This document shows, piece after piece, positions 47,605-59,627 of a stretch of 64,000 nucleotides of DNA. The position numbers and the translations under genes were made by a program. Within the stretch, counting starts at the first letter, position 1; each line of letters starts with the position of its first letter. The DNA is from Macrotrachela quadricornifera (taxonomy: Eukaryota; Rotifera; Eurotatoria; Philodinida; Philodinidae), in NCBI GenBank assembly GCA_022393335.1, contig JAJEKB010000586.1, positions 110,545 through 174,544 of the forward strand. Reading direction: 5' to 3'. Under the pieces are notes generated by a model. That model was not told where the DNA came from. It did no database searches and saw only the letters and a list, made by a program, of their open reading frames with translations.

Positions 47605-48556
47605 TTTCAAAATGTGAAAAATTTTGTATTCTGTTCTTTTTTTCCAGATTCAACAGTAAAAAACTGCATATAAACAAGCTGTTAAATCGATTCTAGACTG
47701 AAAACTCTATTGGTAGTGATGGTGACTGAAATTGCGTCGAGTCCATCAAGTAATGGTTGATTTTGTAAATCTGTCTAGTTTTTCTGCATAAGTGAAAGGG
47801 TCAAATATTTTATCTCATTCGACTCATCATAATGCCTCTCATCAAACTATGCATCATTGTTTTTCTTTTCTTTCCTGTACTGAAAAAAATCATTTTTATG
47901 GGTATCATAGTCTTTTTAGACAATATTCAACGATTTTCGAATTCAAAAAAGAGTTTTAGTCACAAACTGAATATAGATTTTGAATCAGCGTAAAAAACTG
48001 AGCCAAATGAACTATCTTACCAGTTAGTTTGACAACTTTCATTTTTTCGAATTTTTCTCAGATATCGTCGAAGGACTGAAACTGTTACATACAGATCAGT
48101 ATAGTAAATGTTGTTAAATTGACTTGTAAGATAATTCATTTGACTCAATTTTTTACATTTATTCAGAATCTATAATTAGTTTGTGATTAAAACTCATACA
48201 TGAATTTGAAAATTATTAAATATTGTCTAAAATGATTAAGGAACCAATAAAAACGATTTTCTCAGTACAGGAAAGAAAAGAAAAACAATGATGCATAGTT
48301 TGGTGAGAAGTGGTATAATGAGCCAAATTAGATAAAATATTTGACTCTGTCACTTATGTAGAAAAACTAGATAGATTTACAAAGTCAACCTTTACTTAAT
48401 GAACTCAACGCAATTTCAATTATCACCACCAATAGAGTTTTCACTGTAGAGTTGATTCAATAATTCGCCTATGCTCAGTCTTTTGATACTGAGTCTGAAA
48501 AAACTATTTTAAGAAGCTGAAAGAAAGAATAAAATACAAAATTTTTCACATTTCGA
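47605..48556. repeat. Fold-back repeat 3, about 950-bp degenerate palindrome
   Basis: About 47605-48046 matches the reverse complement of about 48108-48556 across nearly its full length. Shared blocks include GTGAAAAATTTTGTATT, GAAAACTCTATTGGTGGTGA-type, CTATGCATCATTGTTTTTC, and TGAGCCAAATGAA.TATCTTAC near the centre. Identity is roughly 80% by eye, with an unpaired centre of about 60 bp. No protein is encoded. It could be a fold-back element or the decayed product of an inverted duplication. Confidence 0.75.
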
Positions 48557-48876
48557 AAAAAAGTCGAAGTTTGTTTCTTTTCAGATGTTATTCTTTGGTA
48601 TACTCAGCAATCACGGAACAAAAAACAGTAAAAGTTTAAAGAAAAAATAAATTTGAAATCTTAACAAATTAAGATATTTGATTCATTTTCACCGTATATA
48701 TTTGGTATTAAGCTAAATAAGACATATTTTGTAAAAACTGATTATAATTTTTTCATTGATACTATTCTGTTATACAAAATAACATGATAATTCATATGTG
48801 ACAAATAAACTAATTTTATTTTATTAATTTTTTTCATATTTCTTTCGTTTTAAATAGTTAAAAAGTCAACTACTAC
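48557..48876. other. Spacer 3' of the 7TM receptor gene
   Basis: AT-rich; nothing recognised. Confidence 0.35.
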
Positions 48877-49785
48877 TCATGATACAACTCCTATTTGTCT
48901 ACGTCTTTTTATTTTATTCCATAGCATTTGCCATATTGTTAAAAGACGAATATCAATTATAGCAATAATAGCTGGATCTATCGCAATTTCTATATAACTT
49001 AATAAAGAAGTAAATATAGCTGGATCACTATTAACATTTGTAAACTGAAAAGCAAGTATATCTGGACTCCATAAAATAAGCCAAATAGAATAAAATGTTA
49101 TTGTTTGTATTAAAAGTATTCGCTGACGTTTACGACGACGACGAATAATTTGTTCACTTAAAACACCTTTTATTGAACTAACATAACGTATACCTAGACT
49201 AATAATGATAATATTTATAATAATAGGAATAATATAGATTACAAATAAATTAAATATTTGTACTATTAATGATGAATATTGTATATCACAAGATCCACCT
49301 CGCTTACGGGATATTTGTGCTAATGCAGTAAGAAATTGAATGATAAAATTAAGAGCCGGTAATATATACATAAGAAAATGAATAAAAATAATTAAATAAA
49401 TTTTTTCTACATAAACATTTCTATTATAAACAATTTGTATATGTCGACAAATATTAAATGCTAATAAAAGATAACTTTGTATAGTATTGATATAAATCTT
49501 TGATGCTGCTTCGAAATAACATATAATATCTCGAGATGTTGTAAATAAACACATAGCTGCTAAACGTATACTATATAAAATAAAAAATCGTGAAATAAGA
49601 AGAAAATCAGTAATTAAATAAACATAAATCCACATCATATTTCGTTGTCGTAATGGTGAACATGCCAAGAATTCAATCCAAAAAATACCATGAATAATAA
49701 TACCAATAATACATACGATTAGAATTGGTTCTAATGAATCGGCTGTACTTGGTGACCAGTTTAAAACAGAACATTGTGTTGACAT
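48877..49785 (-). CDS. Seven-transmembrane receptor, rhodopsin-like, divergent
   Basis: A single exon of 302 aa. Seven hydrophobic segments are visible (about residues 20-42, 52-73, 96-117, 128-155, 172-198, 222-243, 255-279). The end of TM3 reads FNICRHIQI where classical receptors have DRY. TM6 has FYSIWLILWSPDILAF, similar to the FxxCWxP motif, with the proline present. TM7 ends DPAIIAIIDIRLL in place of NPxxY. A basic RRRRKR loop precedes TM6, as expected for G-protein coupling. Short N-terminus without signal peptide. The single-exon structure and loss of canonical motifs suggest a lineage-expanded chemoreceptor-like family; the ligand is unknown. Confidence 0.75.
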   Translation of the reverse strand: MSTQCSVLNWSPSTADSLEPILIVCIIGIIIHGIFWIEFLACSPLRQRNMMWIYVYLITDFLLISRFFILYSIRLAAMCLFTTSRDIICYFEAASKIYINTIQSYLLLAFNICRHIQIVYNRNVYVEKIYLIIFIHFLMYILPALNFIIQFLTALAQISRKRGGSCDIQYSSLIVQIFNLFVIYIIPIIINIIIISLGIRYVSSIKGVLSEQIIRRRRKRQRILLIQTITFYSIWLILWSPDILAFQFTNVNSDPAIFTSLLSYIEIAIDPAIIAIIDIRLLTIWQMLWNKIKRRRQIGVVS

Positions 49786-50835
49786 TATTACTACTGATTA
49801 TTTTGGCATAAAACTGGAAAATACGTTGAGAACAAACTCAAAAAATGCAATGTCTAATTAGAATTGTTTGTTTTTTCATCAGTCATTTATCATAAAGATC
49901 AAACATACTGTCGAAACACGAAATAAAACAGCATGATAAATCATAAAAAGATAGGTTTATTCATTATTATTATTACGCATCATTAAAATTGATAAAATCA
50001 TCTCATTAAGGATTATTTTTTTCATTAAGATTAAACCTAACTTCCTTTTTTTATAATGATTATGAATATACTCTAGATACAATAGATAATCTTTTGTCTC
50101 TTGAAACAATTTCGCAGTTCTAATACTATTTTTATGAAGTTATTCTATTTAAATAACTACAAATGAGATCATTATAAAATTATTTATATTCATTTGAAAT
50201 CACCGAGAGGACGGATAATTACGAAGTTTAAGTTATATAAAGTTGCTTTTCATTTGGGACCGCATATACCTTAACATAAGACTTTTTATCAGTAAATATC
50301 TAATGTATCTTTAATTTTATAGCATACAGTTTTTTTTGATTATAAAGTGATGAATTAATTAAACAATTGATCTATGTGTATAGATAATTTCGGCAACAAT
50401 CTTTTTTTTTTCTTTCACTGTTAAAAATTTTCTGGTTAAATACAAAGAGCACCTTCAAACATAGACACAAATACAATCACTGAATGTCAATAATCAATAG
50501 AAGAAAAAAAACAAAGAAGAAAAGTTCATACATGTATACACTATTTAGAAAAAAAATGATCAATCTGACTTCCCTATATGGAAATCATAAAAAAATTACA
50601 AAGAAATTTTAAAGAAAGAGATCAAAATTTGTTATTGTTGTTATTAGTTTTGTCGTTTGTTTTTATGACTGATTAAAAGGAAGAAAAGCAAATCATTCAA
50701 ATATAAATATATATGTGTGTGTGTGTGTATATGTAAACGAAATAACACGAAAAAAAAGAAGGTTTGTATTGTTATTGCACTCGATTGTAAGAAAAAGAGG
50801 AAGAAAAATAAATAAATCAATCTGTAGTATTTCAT
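49786..50835. other. Intergenic with a short (GT)n tract
   Basis: AT-rich; GTGTGTGTGTGTG at about 50715-50728. It includes the 3' UTR of the first Rab gene. No gene recognised. Confidence 0.4.
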
Positions 50836-51986
50836 TCATGTTGTACAACATTTTTTTTGTGAACCACCAACTACTGTTCGTTTTGCTCCAAGACGTGTAC
50901 CATTTGCAGTTGATTGTGCATTATTAGGTTGATTAAGACGTCGTTTAAGTGCAAGGCTAGTTATTTCATTGAATGCTTCACTTATGTTCTTATTATCTTT
51001 TGCTGATGTTTCAAAAAATGGTAAATTTTTATGTTCAGCATATTCACGTGCATCAGAAGTTAGGACAACTTTGCCCATTTCATTCTCATTATCATCTTTA
51101 TTACCAACAAGAATTTTTGGGACAGTCTTATCACAATGCCGTTCCATTTCAGTGATCCAATCTTTTAAATTAGCAAAACTATCACCATTTGTTACCTTAA
51201 AAATGGAACAAAATTGATAAGATATATATAAAAAAAAAAGGATTTACACATACATCATAAACAATAATTACACCATCAGCACCTCGATAATAAGTACCTA
51301 TTGATAAAAATAAATAAATGAAATTATTTTGATTATTTGTGAAAATTTTTTTTATTCACTAGTAATAACACGAAAACGTTCTTGACCAGCTGTATCCCTA
51401 AAGAAAATAATACAAAGATAAATGTAGATACATTCATTAGATAATGAAAAATTAATTCAGAAATGACATATATATATTGCGTTTTATATATACAATTAAA
51501 TAAAAGTTGTATGTCAAATGCATTAATATTTGTCAAACAATGATAAGTACTAAGCATATATATTTGACAAATGAAAACTAATATTTAGTTATTCTTCTTT
51601 AAGATTTATGATCTGTATTAAATCGTTTATTTATGATTACTGTGATAAAAAACGAGTAGGATTTTCTAAAATTTAAAATTGCCATTAAATTATTAAACTA
51701 CTAATATCTGTTATATTCTAAAACATGTATTTTTCGATCATAATTATATATTGTTTGTAATTTTATTATAAGCAAAATTAAAAACAAACCATATTTGTAT
51801 TCGACATTGATGTCCATCAACATTAAGAGTACTCATTTTAAAATCTACACCAATAGTTGTAATATAGGCAGCTGTAAAAATATCATCAACAAAACGAACC
51901 ATTAATGAGCTTTTTCCCACGCCTGAATCTCCAATAATAAGAATTTTAAATGTTTGAACAGGATCAAGATTTTTTGTTGATGCCAT
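50836..51986 (-). CDS. Rab-family GTPase A (Rab1/35-like)
   Basis: Vesicle-traffic switch. Four exons (51986-51790, 51397-51360, 51297-51254, 51195-50836), 212 aa. The P-loop is GDSGVGKSS, the effector region TTIGVDFK, and the G3 motif [10 protein letters not shown] with the catalytic Q. G4 is GNKDD and G5 is ETSAKD. The C-terminus KKCCTT carries the two cysteines for geranylgeranylation. The sequence is closest in feel to the Rab1/Rab8/Rab35 group; the exact subfamily needs a tree. A TTTTCAG acceptor lies 2 nt before the ATG. The next Rab gene lies 251 bp upstream in the same orientation and shares the intron inside the IQ(I)W/DTAG codon, indicating a tandem duplication. Confidence 0.9.
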
Positions 51987-52237
51987 ATCTGAAAAGACAA
52001 ATAAATTATATAATTTTGTTTTTACATATTACTTATATTTTGTTTCAAATATTTTAATTGAAAAAAAAATTGGTTTTTTTTGTTTTGTATGAAATTGCAA
52101 AAGCGAGAAAAAAAAGAACATATTGTATACTGATGATATGTACGAGATAACAAGTTCAGAACAAAAAATTGTAATGGAATGCAATAAGAGAAAATTTGAA
52201 TATCCGAAAAGAAATAAGTAAAAAAAAAGAAAAAGAT

Positions 52238-53565
52238 TTATTTGCAACAAGCTCCATTGTGTTTCTTATCTTTTTTCTTCGATTTTCCTGATGCTTTTAA
52301 TCGAATAGCTTGTGATGTTGTACCACCATTTGTTATATCATTATATTGTGTTGTTTGTCCTTTTTTACGTGCATCTAAACGTTGATATAATGCTAAACGT
52401 GTAACTGCATAAAAAGCTTCAGTAACATTTTTATTATCTTTTGCTGATGTTTCAAAAAATGTTAAATTCATTTGTCGTGCATATTGTTGAGCATCAGATG
52501 TTGATACAATTTTTTCTGATTGCTCACTATCTGATGATGGATTATCATCTTTATTTCCAACAAGTACTTTGGCAATATTTTCATCACAGTATTTATTTAT
52601 CTCATCAATCCAACGACGTATACGAGAAAATGATTCACCATTAGTTACATCATAGACTACTAAGACACCAGCAGCATCACGATAATACTAAAAATATTAA
52701 AACAAAAACAAAATATTAAATAAAATAAATAAGACTTACAGTTGTTGTTATCACACGAAATCGTTCTTGGCCAGCAGTATCCCTAAAAAATTAATTTATA
52801 ACAATATAGAAATCTTTAATTGATGAATATTTATTCATTTCAAATTTTTAGGCAATTTTATACGAATAATTTTTAGATTCACAATATTCCAATTATTTCA
52901 ACATTTTATTTGAGTAAATTAATATATAGAACCTATTCATTAATACAAATATTCTATTAATTTTTCATTTCTACCTGTTAGTATTACTTAACAAAATCTA
53001 TATGAAATAATTTCATCACAACTAAATATATTTTTTAAAAAGAGAATATTATACAATAAAAAAGATTATAGTAGTCGTATTGTACTATCAAAACATTTAC
53101 TAAATATAAAATCGAGACGTATTTAATGCATATAAGCAAAATTTTGATATATTTTTTGATTGAAATTACTAATCATACATTTTTTTCTTTATAATTTTTA
53201 ATATATTACTAATCTTTTCTATCATTAATCTATGCAAATTTTTAAAAGATTTTTTTTTTAGGAAATTAAAGTTTTTCAATTTTGTTTATTTTGTGTTAAA
53301 TAAAAATGAAAACTAACCAAATCTGAACTTTGCATTGATAACCATCAATAACTAATGTGCGAACTTTAAAATCTACACCAATTGTTGGAAAAAATGTTGT
53401 TTGAAATGTTTCATCAACAAAACGAGTCATTAAACTACTCTAGATAATCGAAAAACAAAAACATATAAACAAAATTTTTTATAAAATAAAAAAACAAACT
53501 TTTCCAACACTTGATTCACCAATAATGAGAATTTTAAAATGAAGTACTTCATTTGAACTGGCCAT
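52238..53565 (-). CDS. Rab-family GTPase B (Rab1/35-like)
   Basis: Four exons (53565-53500, 53439-53318, 52782-52740, 52687-52238), 226 aa. P-loop GESSVGKSS, effector region [22 protein letters not shown] and ETSAKDNKN are intact. The C-terminus GACCK has a cysteine pair for prenylation after a Lys-rich tail. It is a paralog of the neighbouring Rab A: same WDTAGQ intron position and phase, and a similar hypervariable region. It differs by an extra intron inside the P-loop codon run (GK/SS) and lacks the intron before DVTNG. An Asp/Ser-rich insert (DDNPSSDSEQ) follows the NKDD motif. The start is 293 bp from the divergent coiled-coil gene, a shared promoter region. Intron 2 is 535 nt. Confidence 0.9.
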
Positions 53566-53858
53566 ATTAAATTGAAACAATGATTGTTTTTCTTAATTTA
53601 GATTCATAACAATCTAAAAATCTAATCTATACGTCTTCCTTTACCTTATATAGATAAAAATAATATGGATATTAATGATTCATTAGTATCCATTAAACAC
53701 CTTTCTTTTTTTTTTTTTTCTCTAAAATAAGATGATAACGCCATCTATATTATAAAGATTTTTTATTTTATTTTTAAGAAAATATTTTTAAATTTTTAAT
53801 AATATTTTAAATTAAAATATAAATAAATTAAATAAATAATAATTTTTATAATTATTTA
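53566..53858. promoter_or_regulatory. Bidirectional promoter region between Rab B and the coiled-coil gene
   Basis: 293 bp of AT-rich DNA between two divergent start codons, including a T-run of about 19 at 53702-53720. No TATA or CRE motif was recognised; function is inferred from the head-to-head layout. Confidence 0.35.
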
Positions 53859-56800
53859 ATGAAACAAAGAACACCCGGTCATTCAATCGATCGATCCATA
53901 TGTTCGTTAAGAAAAAAATTCATTAAAAAACATTTTTTAATGGATGAATTAAAGAAAAAAAATACGTCTACTTGTATGGAAGATGAAAATAATCATGATA
54001 ATTTATTTAATCTTAAAGTAATTAATTAAATTAAATAATTTAAAAACACAAAATGAAAATTTATAATTCTATTTGTATTTAGCGATTAAAAGATGGTTAT
54101 GTATCTATTGTGGATAAAATGGGTTATGGAAAATTTAAACCATATCTTCAACGTTTATTTCATTCAATTGAAATAATGCTTATACATGAAATAACAGAAT
54201 TTAAAAAAATTGATGCTAAATATCAGTAAGTTAATTTTAGATTTTAAATTTTAATTTGATGTTTTGTTATTCTTTTTTTTTTTTTTTTTTTTAAATAGAG
54301 ATATGGTACGTCAATGTCATATCTATGAAAAAACATTATCGATGCTTAAAGAAGTAAATTGAATAGAAAGTTTAGAATTACAAATTTTATGTTTGTTTAT
54401 TTATTTGTAGAATAATTGTTATGAAACGGCTTCATTTAAGTAAGTTTTTATTCTATATTAATTCATTTTTATCAAAGACTGTATCGAATCATCGATTATT
54501 ATAATTTTTTCAATTGATTATAAAAATTCTATAGAATGAATCCATTTTCATTATCAATCCCATGACTCTCGATATGCAAAGAGACGAGGCAAGCTAGCCC
54601 TACCTCCCATATTTTGGATGTATACGTACATAAAATTAGAAATCAAAAAAAGAAGAATTCACTTAGCTTTGACATTGGAAGAATTTTTATACTGTATGAT
54701 CTATTTGTCTTTTCAACTATTATATCAATGACAAGTTTTAGTCTATTCCATCAAGCGGAAAAAAAATAGGCACTGCATTAAGCAAATCATTTCTATAAAG
54801 TGATTATATGTTAAAGTTTGATCTCATAATAAGATCGTTTTATTTCAATTTGAGTTCTTGTCTTTGAAATTATATTGTTAATCGTTTAGCAACTAATATT
54901 ACAATTTGTAGAAAAAAAAATGTTTTTCCTTTTATTTTTAATAACAGATAACACGAAATAAGTAGAAATAGTACTTGATCAAAATGATTAAAATTTTCGA
55001 TTAAAAAAAAACTAAGACTACAAATAAATTACAATGATCTTTTCAAAATTATCATATTCTCGTTTTCTTTATATATTTCATAGATGAAATAAAGTCATGA
55101 TGCTATCATAAAAGTTTTTATTGCCAATTAATTATTCAATTTTCAGACTAAGAAAATATTAAATTAGAGAAAAAAAAAGTGTACTTTTTAAGTACATTTT
55201 TAGTTCTATATATAGCATATTAACTAATAGAGAAGACTTCTTATACATAAATTATGCTTAATATATTTCTTTATTTTCATTTTTGAATATATTAAATAAT
55301 ATCTTTTTAGACACTAAGATTATCAATCAATCTCCTGATCTAATTGTCTATTTAGCATATAGAATAAGAAAAAAAAAAAGAAGTCTCTTATGATATATTT
55401 GCATGTTTTCTGAATACTTCAAACATCATTGATTAGAATATTTTTCTAATTCATATTCATTGATCATTCTATAAATAATATTTACTTTATTTATTATTGT
55501 ATATTAATATTTTTAGTGAATCAAGCAATACATATGCATTAGATGATTTAACTAAAGTTACTCCATATCTTGCACCTGATCTTCTTCAATCAACACTTGG
55601 TGTAATAAATAATGGTGGTGGAAGTACATCAATACAATTTCGTTTACCTCGTCGACGTTCATCATTATCTAATCGTCAATATGTTTCAACACCACTTGGA
55701 CCAACACGAACAAATAAAGCAACAGTTCCACTTGCTCATTTTGATGATGATTCTTCATTTGTTCTTACTAATAGTCTTGGTTTTCAACAACAAGATAAAC
55801 AATTTATTGATGCATTTACTGAACCCGAACCTATTTTAATAATTGAAAAAAAAGATTTCTCTTGTCAAATAAATCCTATATATATAGATAAAGAAATAGA
55901 AACAATTCATCTTATGATTGAATCTCAATCAACACAAACAAATATAATATCAACAGAAACAATTGCTTGTCAAATAAATCCAAATTTAAATGATTGTTCA
56001 ATTCAAACAATGGTAAATGAACAAAATGATTTTTCTTGTCAAATTGAACCAATAACAAATAATCAAATAACTGAAACAATTATAATAGATTATCATACAC
56101 AAATAATACAAACTGATATTATTTCTACGAATGAATATTCATGTCAAGTAACACCTGAATATGTTCATCAAAATATTGAAACAATACCTATTGTAACACA
56201 TGATATCGCTTTACAATCATCAATAAATAATGTAAAATAAATTATTTAATAATAATAATAATAATAATAATAAATTTATATTTATTTTTAGTCTATAATA
56301 TATGATAATCAAGAAATTCAAACTGATTTTATTTTACATATTGATGTATCAACTCAATATGAACTTGATATTGATATACCTGATACAGTAATTCTTCCAA
56401 TTGTATTTAGTGAAGAATTACCAATATCAAATGAGATTGAAATTTTAATTGAAAATCAAAATATTGAAATAGATAAAAAAATTTTTATTGATCAACAATG
56501 TCAAACTATAAATAATAATTATATTCAATTAAATGAATATACTCAAACTCCACATATTTATTTAAATGATTGTGCAATACAATCATCATCAATAATTAAA
56601 TATGAAAATCAATCTAGTCAAACTGATATATATTTTAATAATTATTCATCATCTATTTATATTATTCCAACATTAAATAATCAATCATATTATTCATCAA
56701 CAATTGTAATGATACCACAAGAAAATCCATCATTACAAACTTCAGTTATGATTGATAAAGAAATTCAATGTAATATTTGTTTAATAGATAAACCAATTCC

Positions 56801-59155
56801 AATTGAAATTGAACATGAAATTAAAAAAATTGATAGAAAAAGTATTATTCAACAACAATTAGATGAAAAAGAAAAACAAATGAATAGAATTATTGGTAAG
56901 AAAAATAAAATATTTATATAGAAATTCATGTCAAATAAATATTATTATGCAAAGGTTAGGACGTTTGAAAAAGTACAATATGAAATTAATTTAATAGAAT
57001 GTATTCTGTATTATAAGAGTGCAAACTGATTTGACATGAGTAGAACTAATCTTTTTTATTTTTTCTAGTTTCAAGCCTAAAGCAAATTATATTAAATGAG
57101 AATGTAGAAATGATTCTTTAAGGGATTTCGTCAATTGTAGACGTCTTTTGCTGTCATGATATAATTCATTTGCACTTAAATATTTTTTTTTCTCTTCAGT
57201 GCACAATTCAATGAAATTTCTAATTGTATTAATAAAAATCATTTCCTCATTATTTTAGTAAAACTAAACTATTTAGTTTATTAATGATAATATTAAATAC
57301 TAATGATCAAGAAATTTTAATGAATTATACGATGTTTCTTTTCTTTTTAAATTCCAGATATTGTTTTCAAAAGGACTAATACTATCCATTTACATTTCTA
57401 ATATGAGTGTCATTATATTTTTCTTAAGTAAATAATATAATACCATATGTTATTCATATAATAATATAGAAAAGAATTCTATATATTTGAATTAACATAT
57501 ATGATTACTCCTAATCTGTCTTTAATTATTTTTGTTTAGTTGAAAAGATAATTTAAAAATTTTTTTTTTTTCATTATTAACATATTAGGTGGGACTATGA
57601 CGCGATGTTATTCATTTTTTATATTAATCCTTTTATGGGCAATGTGACACATATGACCTAGATTTTTTGTTTTAATTTATAAAAAAACATATTCCTAATA
57701 TTACTCAAATTTTGTGTACATTCTTTAATATCTTGAAACTATATTTATTCTCTTCATAAACTTTCATAACTTTATGTTCAGTGATCGACAAATGTAATAT
57801 CAAGTTAATTAACTGTGAAATCAGTACTTTTTTTTGCAGAAATTGGAATATATATTTGACCTAATACCCAGTAAATAACTCAAATAGAATTGAATTGAAG
57901 TAGAACTTATCGATAGTAAGAGTTGAGTGAAGTGACATACAACTGGAGTTGTTCATATCTAATTCAATCTATATTTCTTGCTTTAGCAAAACTTTTAGAA
58001 AAATTATTTTCATATAACTTGCTGTATATGAACGTATTACACGCTTTGCATTCCAATATTATTAATCTGTTTCGTATGCATGATAATCTAGATGATGGAC
58101 TATCTGACTGCGTCATCGAGAATTGATTATTTAAAAATCGTCTGTTAAAGGATTATTATGATATATAACACCATTATATGATTAATTTTTATGACACAGC
58201 TTCTAGTTATTGTCAGGATGAATTTTTCATTTAAGTTGACAATACTATGACATTGTGAAGTTATCTATTATTAGAATTAATTTTTTATTATTAAAAAAAA
58301 TATATAATTATCACGCCGTATTTATGAAAAATAAATTTTAAATCAAAAAGCTTGTCAACGCAGCCCCTTTGGTCCTAAAATATGATATTCATATATTTTT
58401 CTCAGTTTAATTATTGTAATCTAGAATACTAGAACGGAATTATATCTAATAAATGAAATGAACGTGCCTTTAAGGGAGTGGCGAGGGAGCCGGAAAATCT
58501 CGACTTAGAATTTACACTCAAATTTTGATGAGTTCTATAGAAAAGACGCAAATCATATTTTGTATACCCTACAATATTTTTTATCAAAAAGAAAGTAAGC
58601 AGAAAATTGTTTATAATCTTTATGCAAAATCAAGCATCCGTTTCTAACCTATACAATGTAGTCAAGTATGTGGAAAGATATTTGAATAGAATGGATCGAA
58701 TTAAGAGATTAAACAAGATTCATCTAATATTTCTTTTTTTTTTTATTATAATTCTGTTTAGAAGAATATGCTACACTTTATGGAGAATTTGAAACTGAAC
58801 GACGTCGAAATATGGATTTAACAGAAGCTCGTGATCGTTTAGCAGATCATATAAAAGTTCTTTCAGATGAATTAGGTGATCGAGAGGTATTAAAATATTT
58901 TTATATTAAAAAAAAAGAAATTTGTGTTTTATTTTTAATTTTTTTAAGATAAATCAAGAAAAATTATTAATTAAAAGTTGTCAACAAAATAAATTAATCA
59001 ATTATATGTTACCACATATTGATTGTTCACCGATGTCAAAAAAAGTAAAAAAAAAAAAACACAAAAATTATTTATATTTTTAATATTTTATATTCTTTTT
59101 TTAGAAACATCATTCAGCTACTAGTTTTCGTCGACTTTTACCCAAATTCAAATGA
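53859..59155 (+). CDS. Coiled-coil protein with repeated QT and CQ(I/V) motifs
   Basis: Nine exons (53859-54017, 54083-54225, 54299-54353, 54411-54439, 55517-56231, 56292-56895, 58762-58886, 58949-59044, 59105-59155), all in phase, 658 aa. The N-terminal quarter is helical and basic. The middle (exons 5-6) is disordered, with a basic patch (RLPRRRSS), and then alternating motifs: (F/Y/A)xCQ(I/V)xP and QT with a polar flank (STQTN, SIQTM, IIQTD, EIQTD, YTQTP, SSQTD, SLQTS). QT-centred motifs in disordered chains are known binding sites for the dynein light chain LC8. The C-terminal part is coiled coil (IIQQQLDEKEKQMNRII, YGEFETERRRNMDLTEARDRL) and ends basic. I do not recognise an orthologue; a centrosomal or transport scaffold is a guess. 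Introns 4 (1,077 nt) and 6 (1,866 nt) are exceptional here and could hide further exons. Confidence 0.75.
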
Positions 59156-59507
59156 AATATAAATATTAACACTGTACAAAGAAATTATTCTATTTTCTAA
59201 TCACTTTCTCTTTTTTTTTGTTTGTTTGATAATTCATATTAGTATAATAAAATCAACGAATAACAAGCACCATTTTAAGGTGTCGATTATATCTCTAGAG
59301 ATTTTTATTCAAATTAGAAGGAAATACTCATTAAAATAATGGCATGAACTGTAAAAGCTATGACGAGCATTTTTATTTTCTTTTTTTACTATTCTGCCTA
59401 TATCTACTTAGTACGCATGAGATAGATCGGAGTGGAATTTTTGATAGCTATATATATATATCTACTAGCAAAACTAATAAAAAAATAATTTTTTCTTATT
59501 AAGCGGC
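59156..59507. other. Spacer with a TA-rich promoter-like stretch
   Basis: Ends with TATATATATATC at about 59448-59462, some 50 bp before the next small open frame, a possible TATA box. Confidence 0.35.
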
Positions 59508-59627
59508 ATGAAGAAAACTTCTGTCATTCCGTCATTATCATTCTTCTTTTTTTTTTTTTGTTCTCATTTGGCTATTGCTGTCAAACCCGTTGAAGAACAC
59601 AAAGGTGATGAAAAATTCATATTATAA
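59508..59627 (+). CDS. Possible small secreted peptide or first exon with signal peptide
   Basis: A 39-codon frame: MKKTSVIPSLSFFFFFFC then SHLAIAVKPVEEHKGD, ending TAA. A basic start, a hydrophobic core and a small-residue AIA cleavage region are a textbook signal peptide. A TA-rich box lies about 50 bp upstream, as for the secreted gene at 1516. A weak donor (AAAG/GTGATG at 59604) would allow it to be the first exon of a longer gene, but no matching exon was found. The poly-Phe comes from a T-run, so chance is a serious alternative. Confidence 0.3.
   Translation: MKKTSVIPSLSFFFFFFCSHLAIAVKPVEEHKGDEKFIL

Noticed and set aside
49786..50835. Possible (GT)n-associated promoter or Z-DNA element
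   Set aside because: The GT run is only about 14 bp, and no gene starts nearby on either strand.
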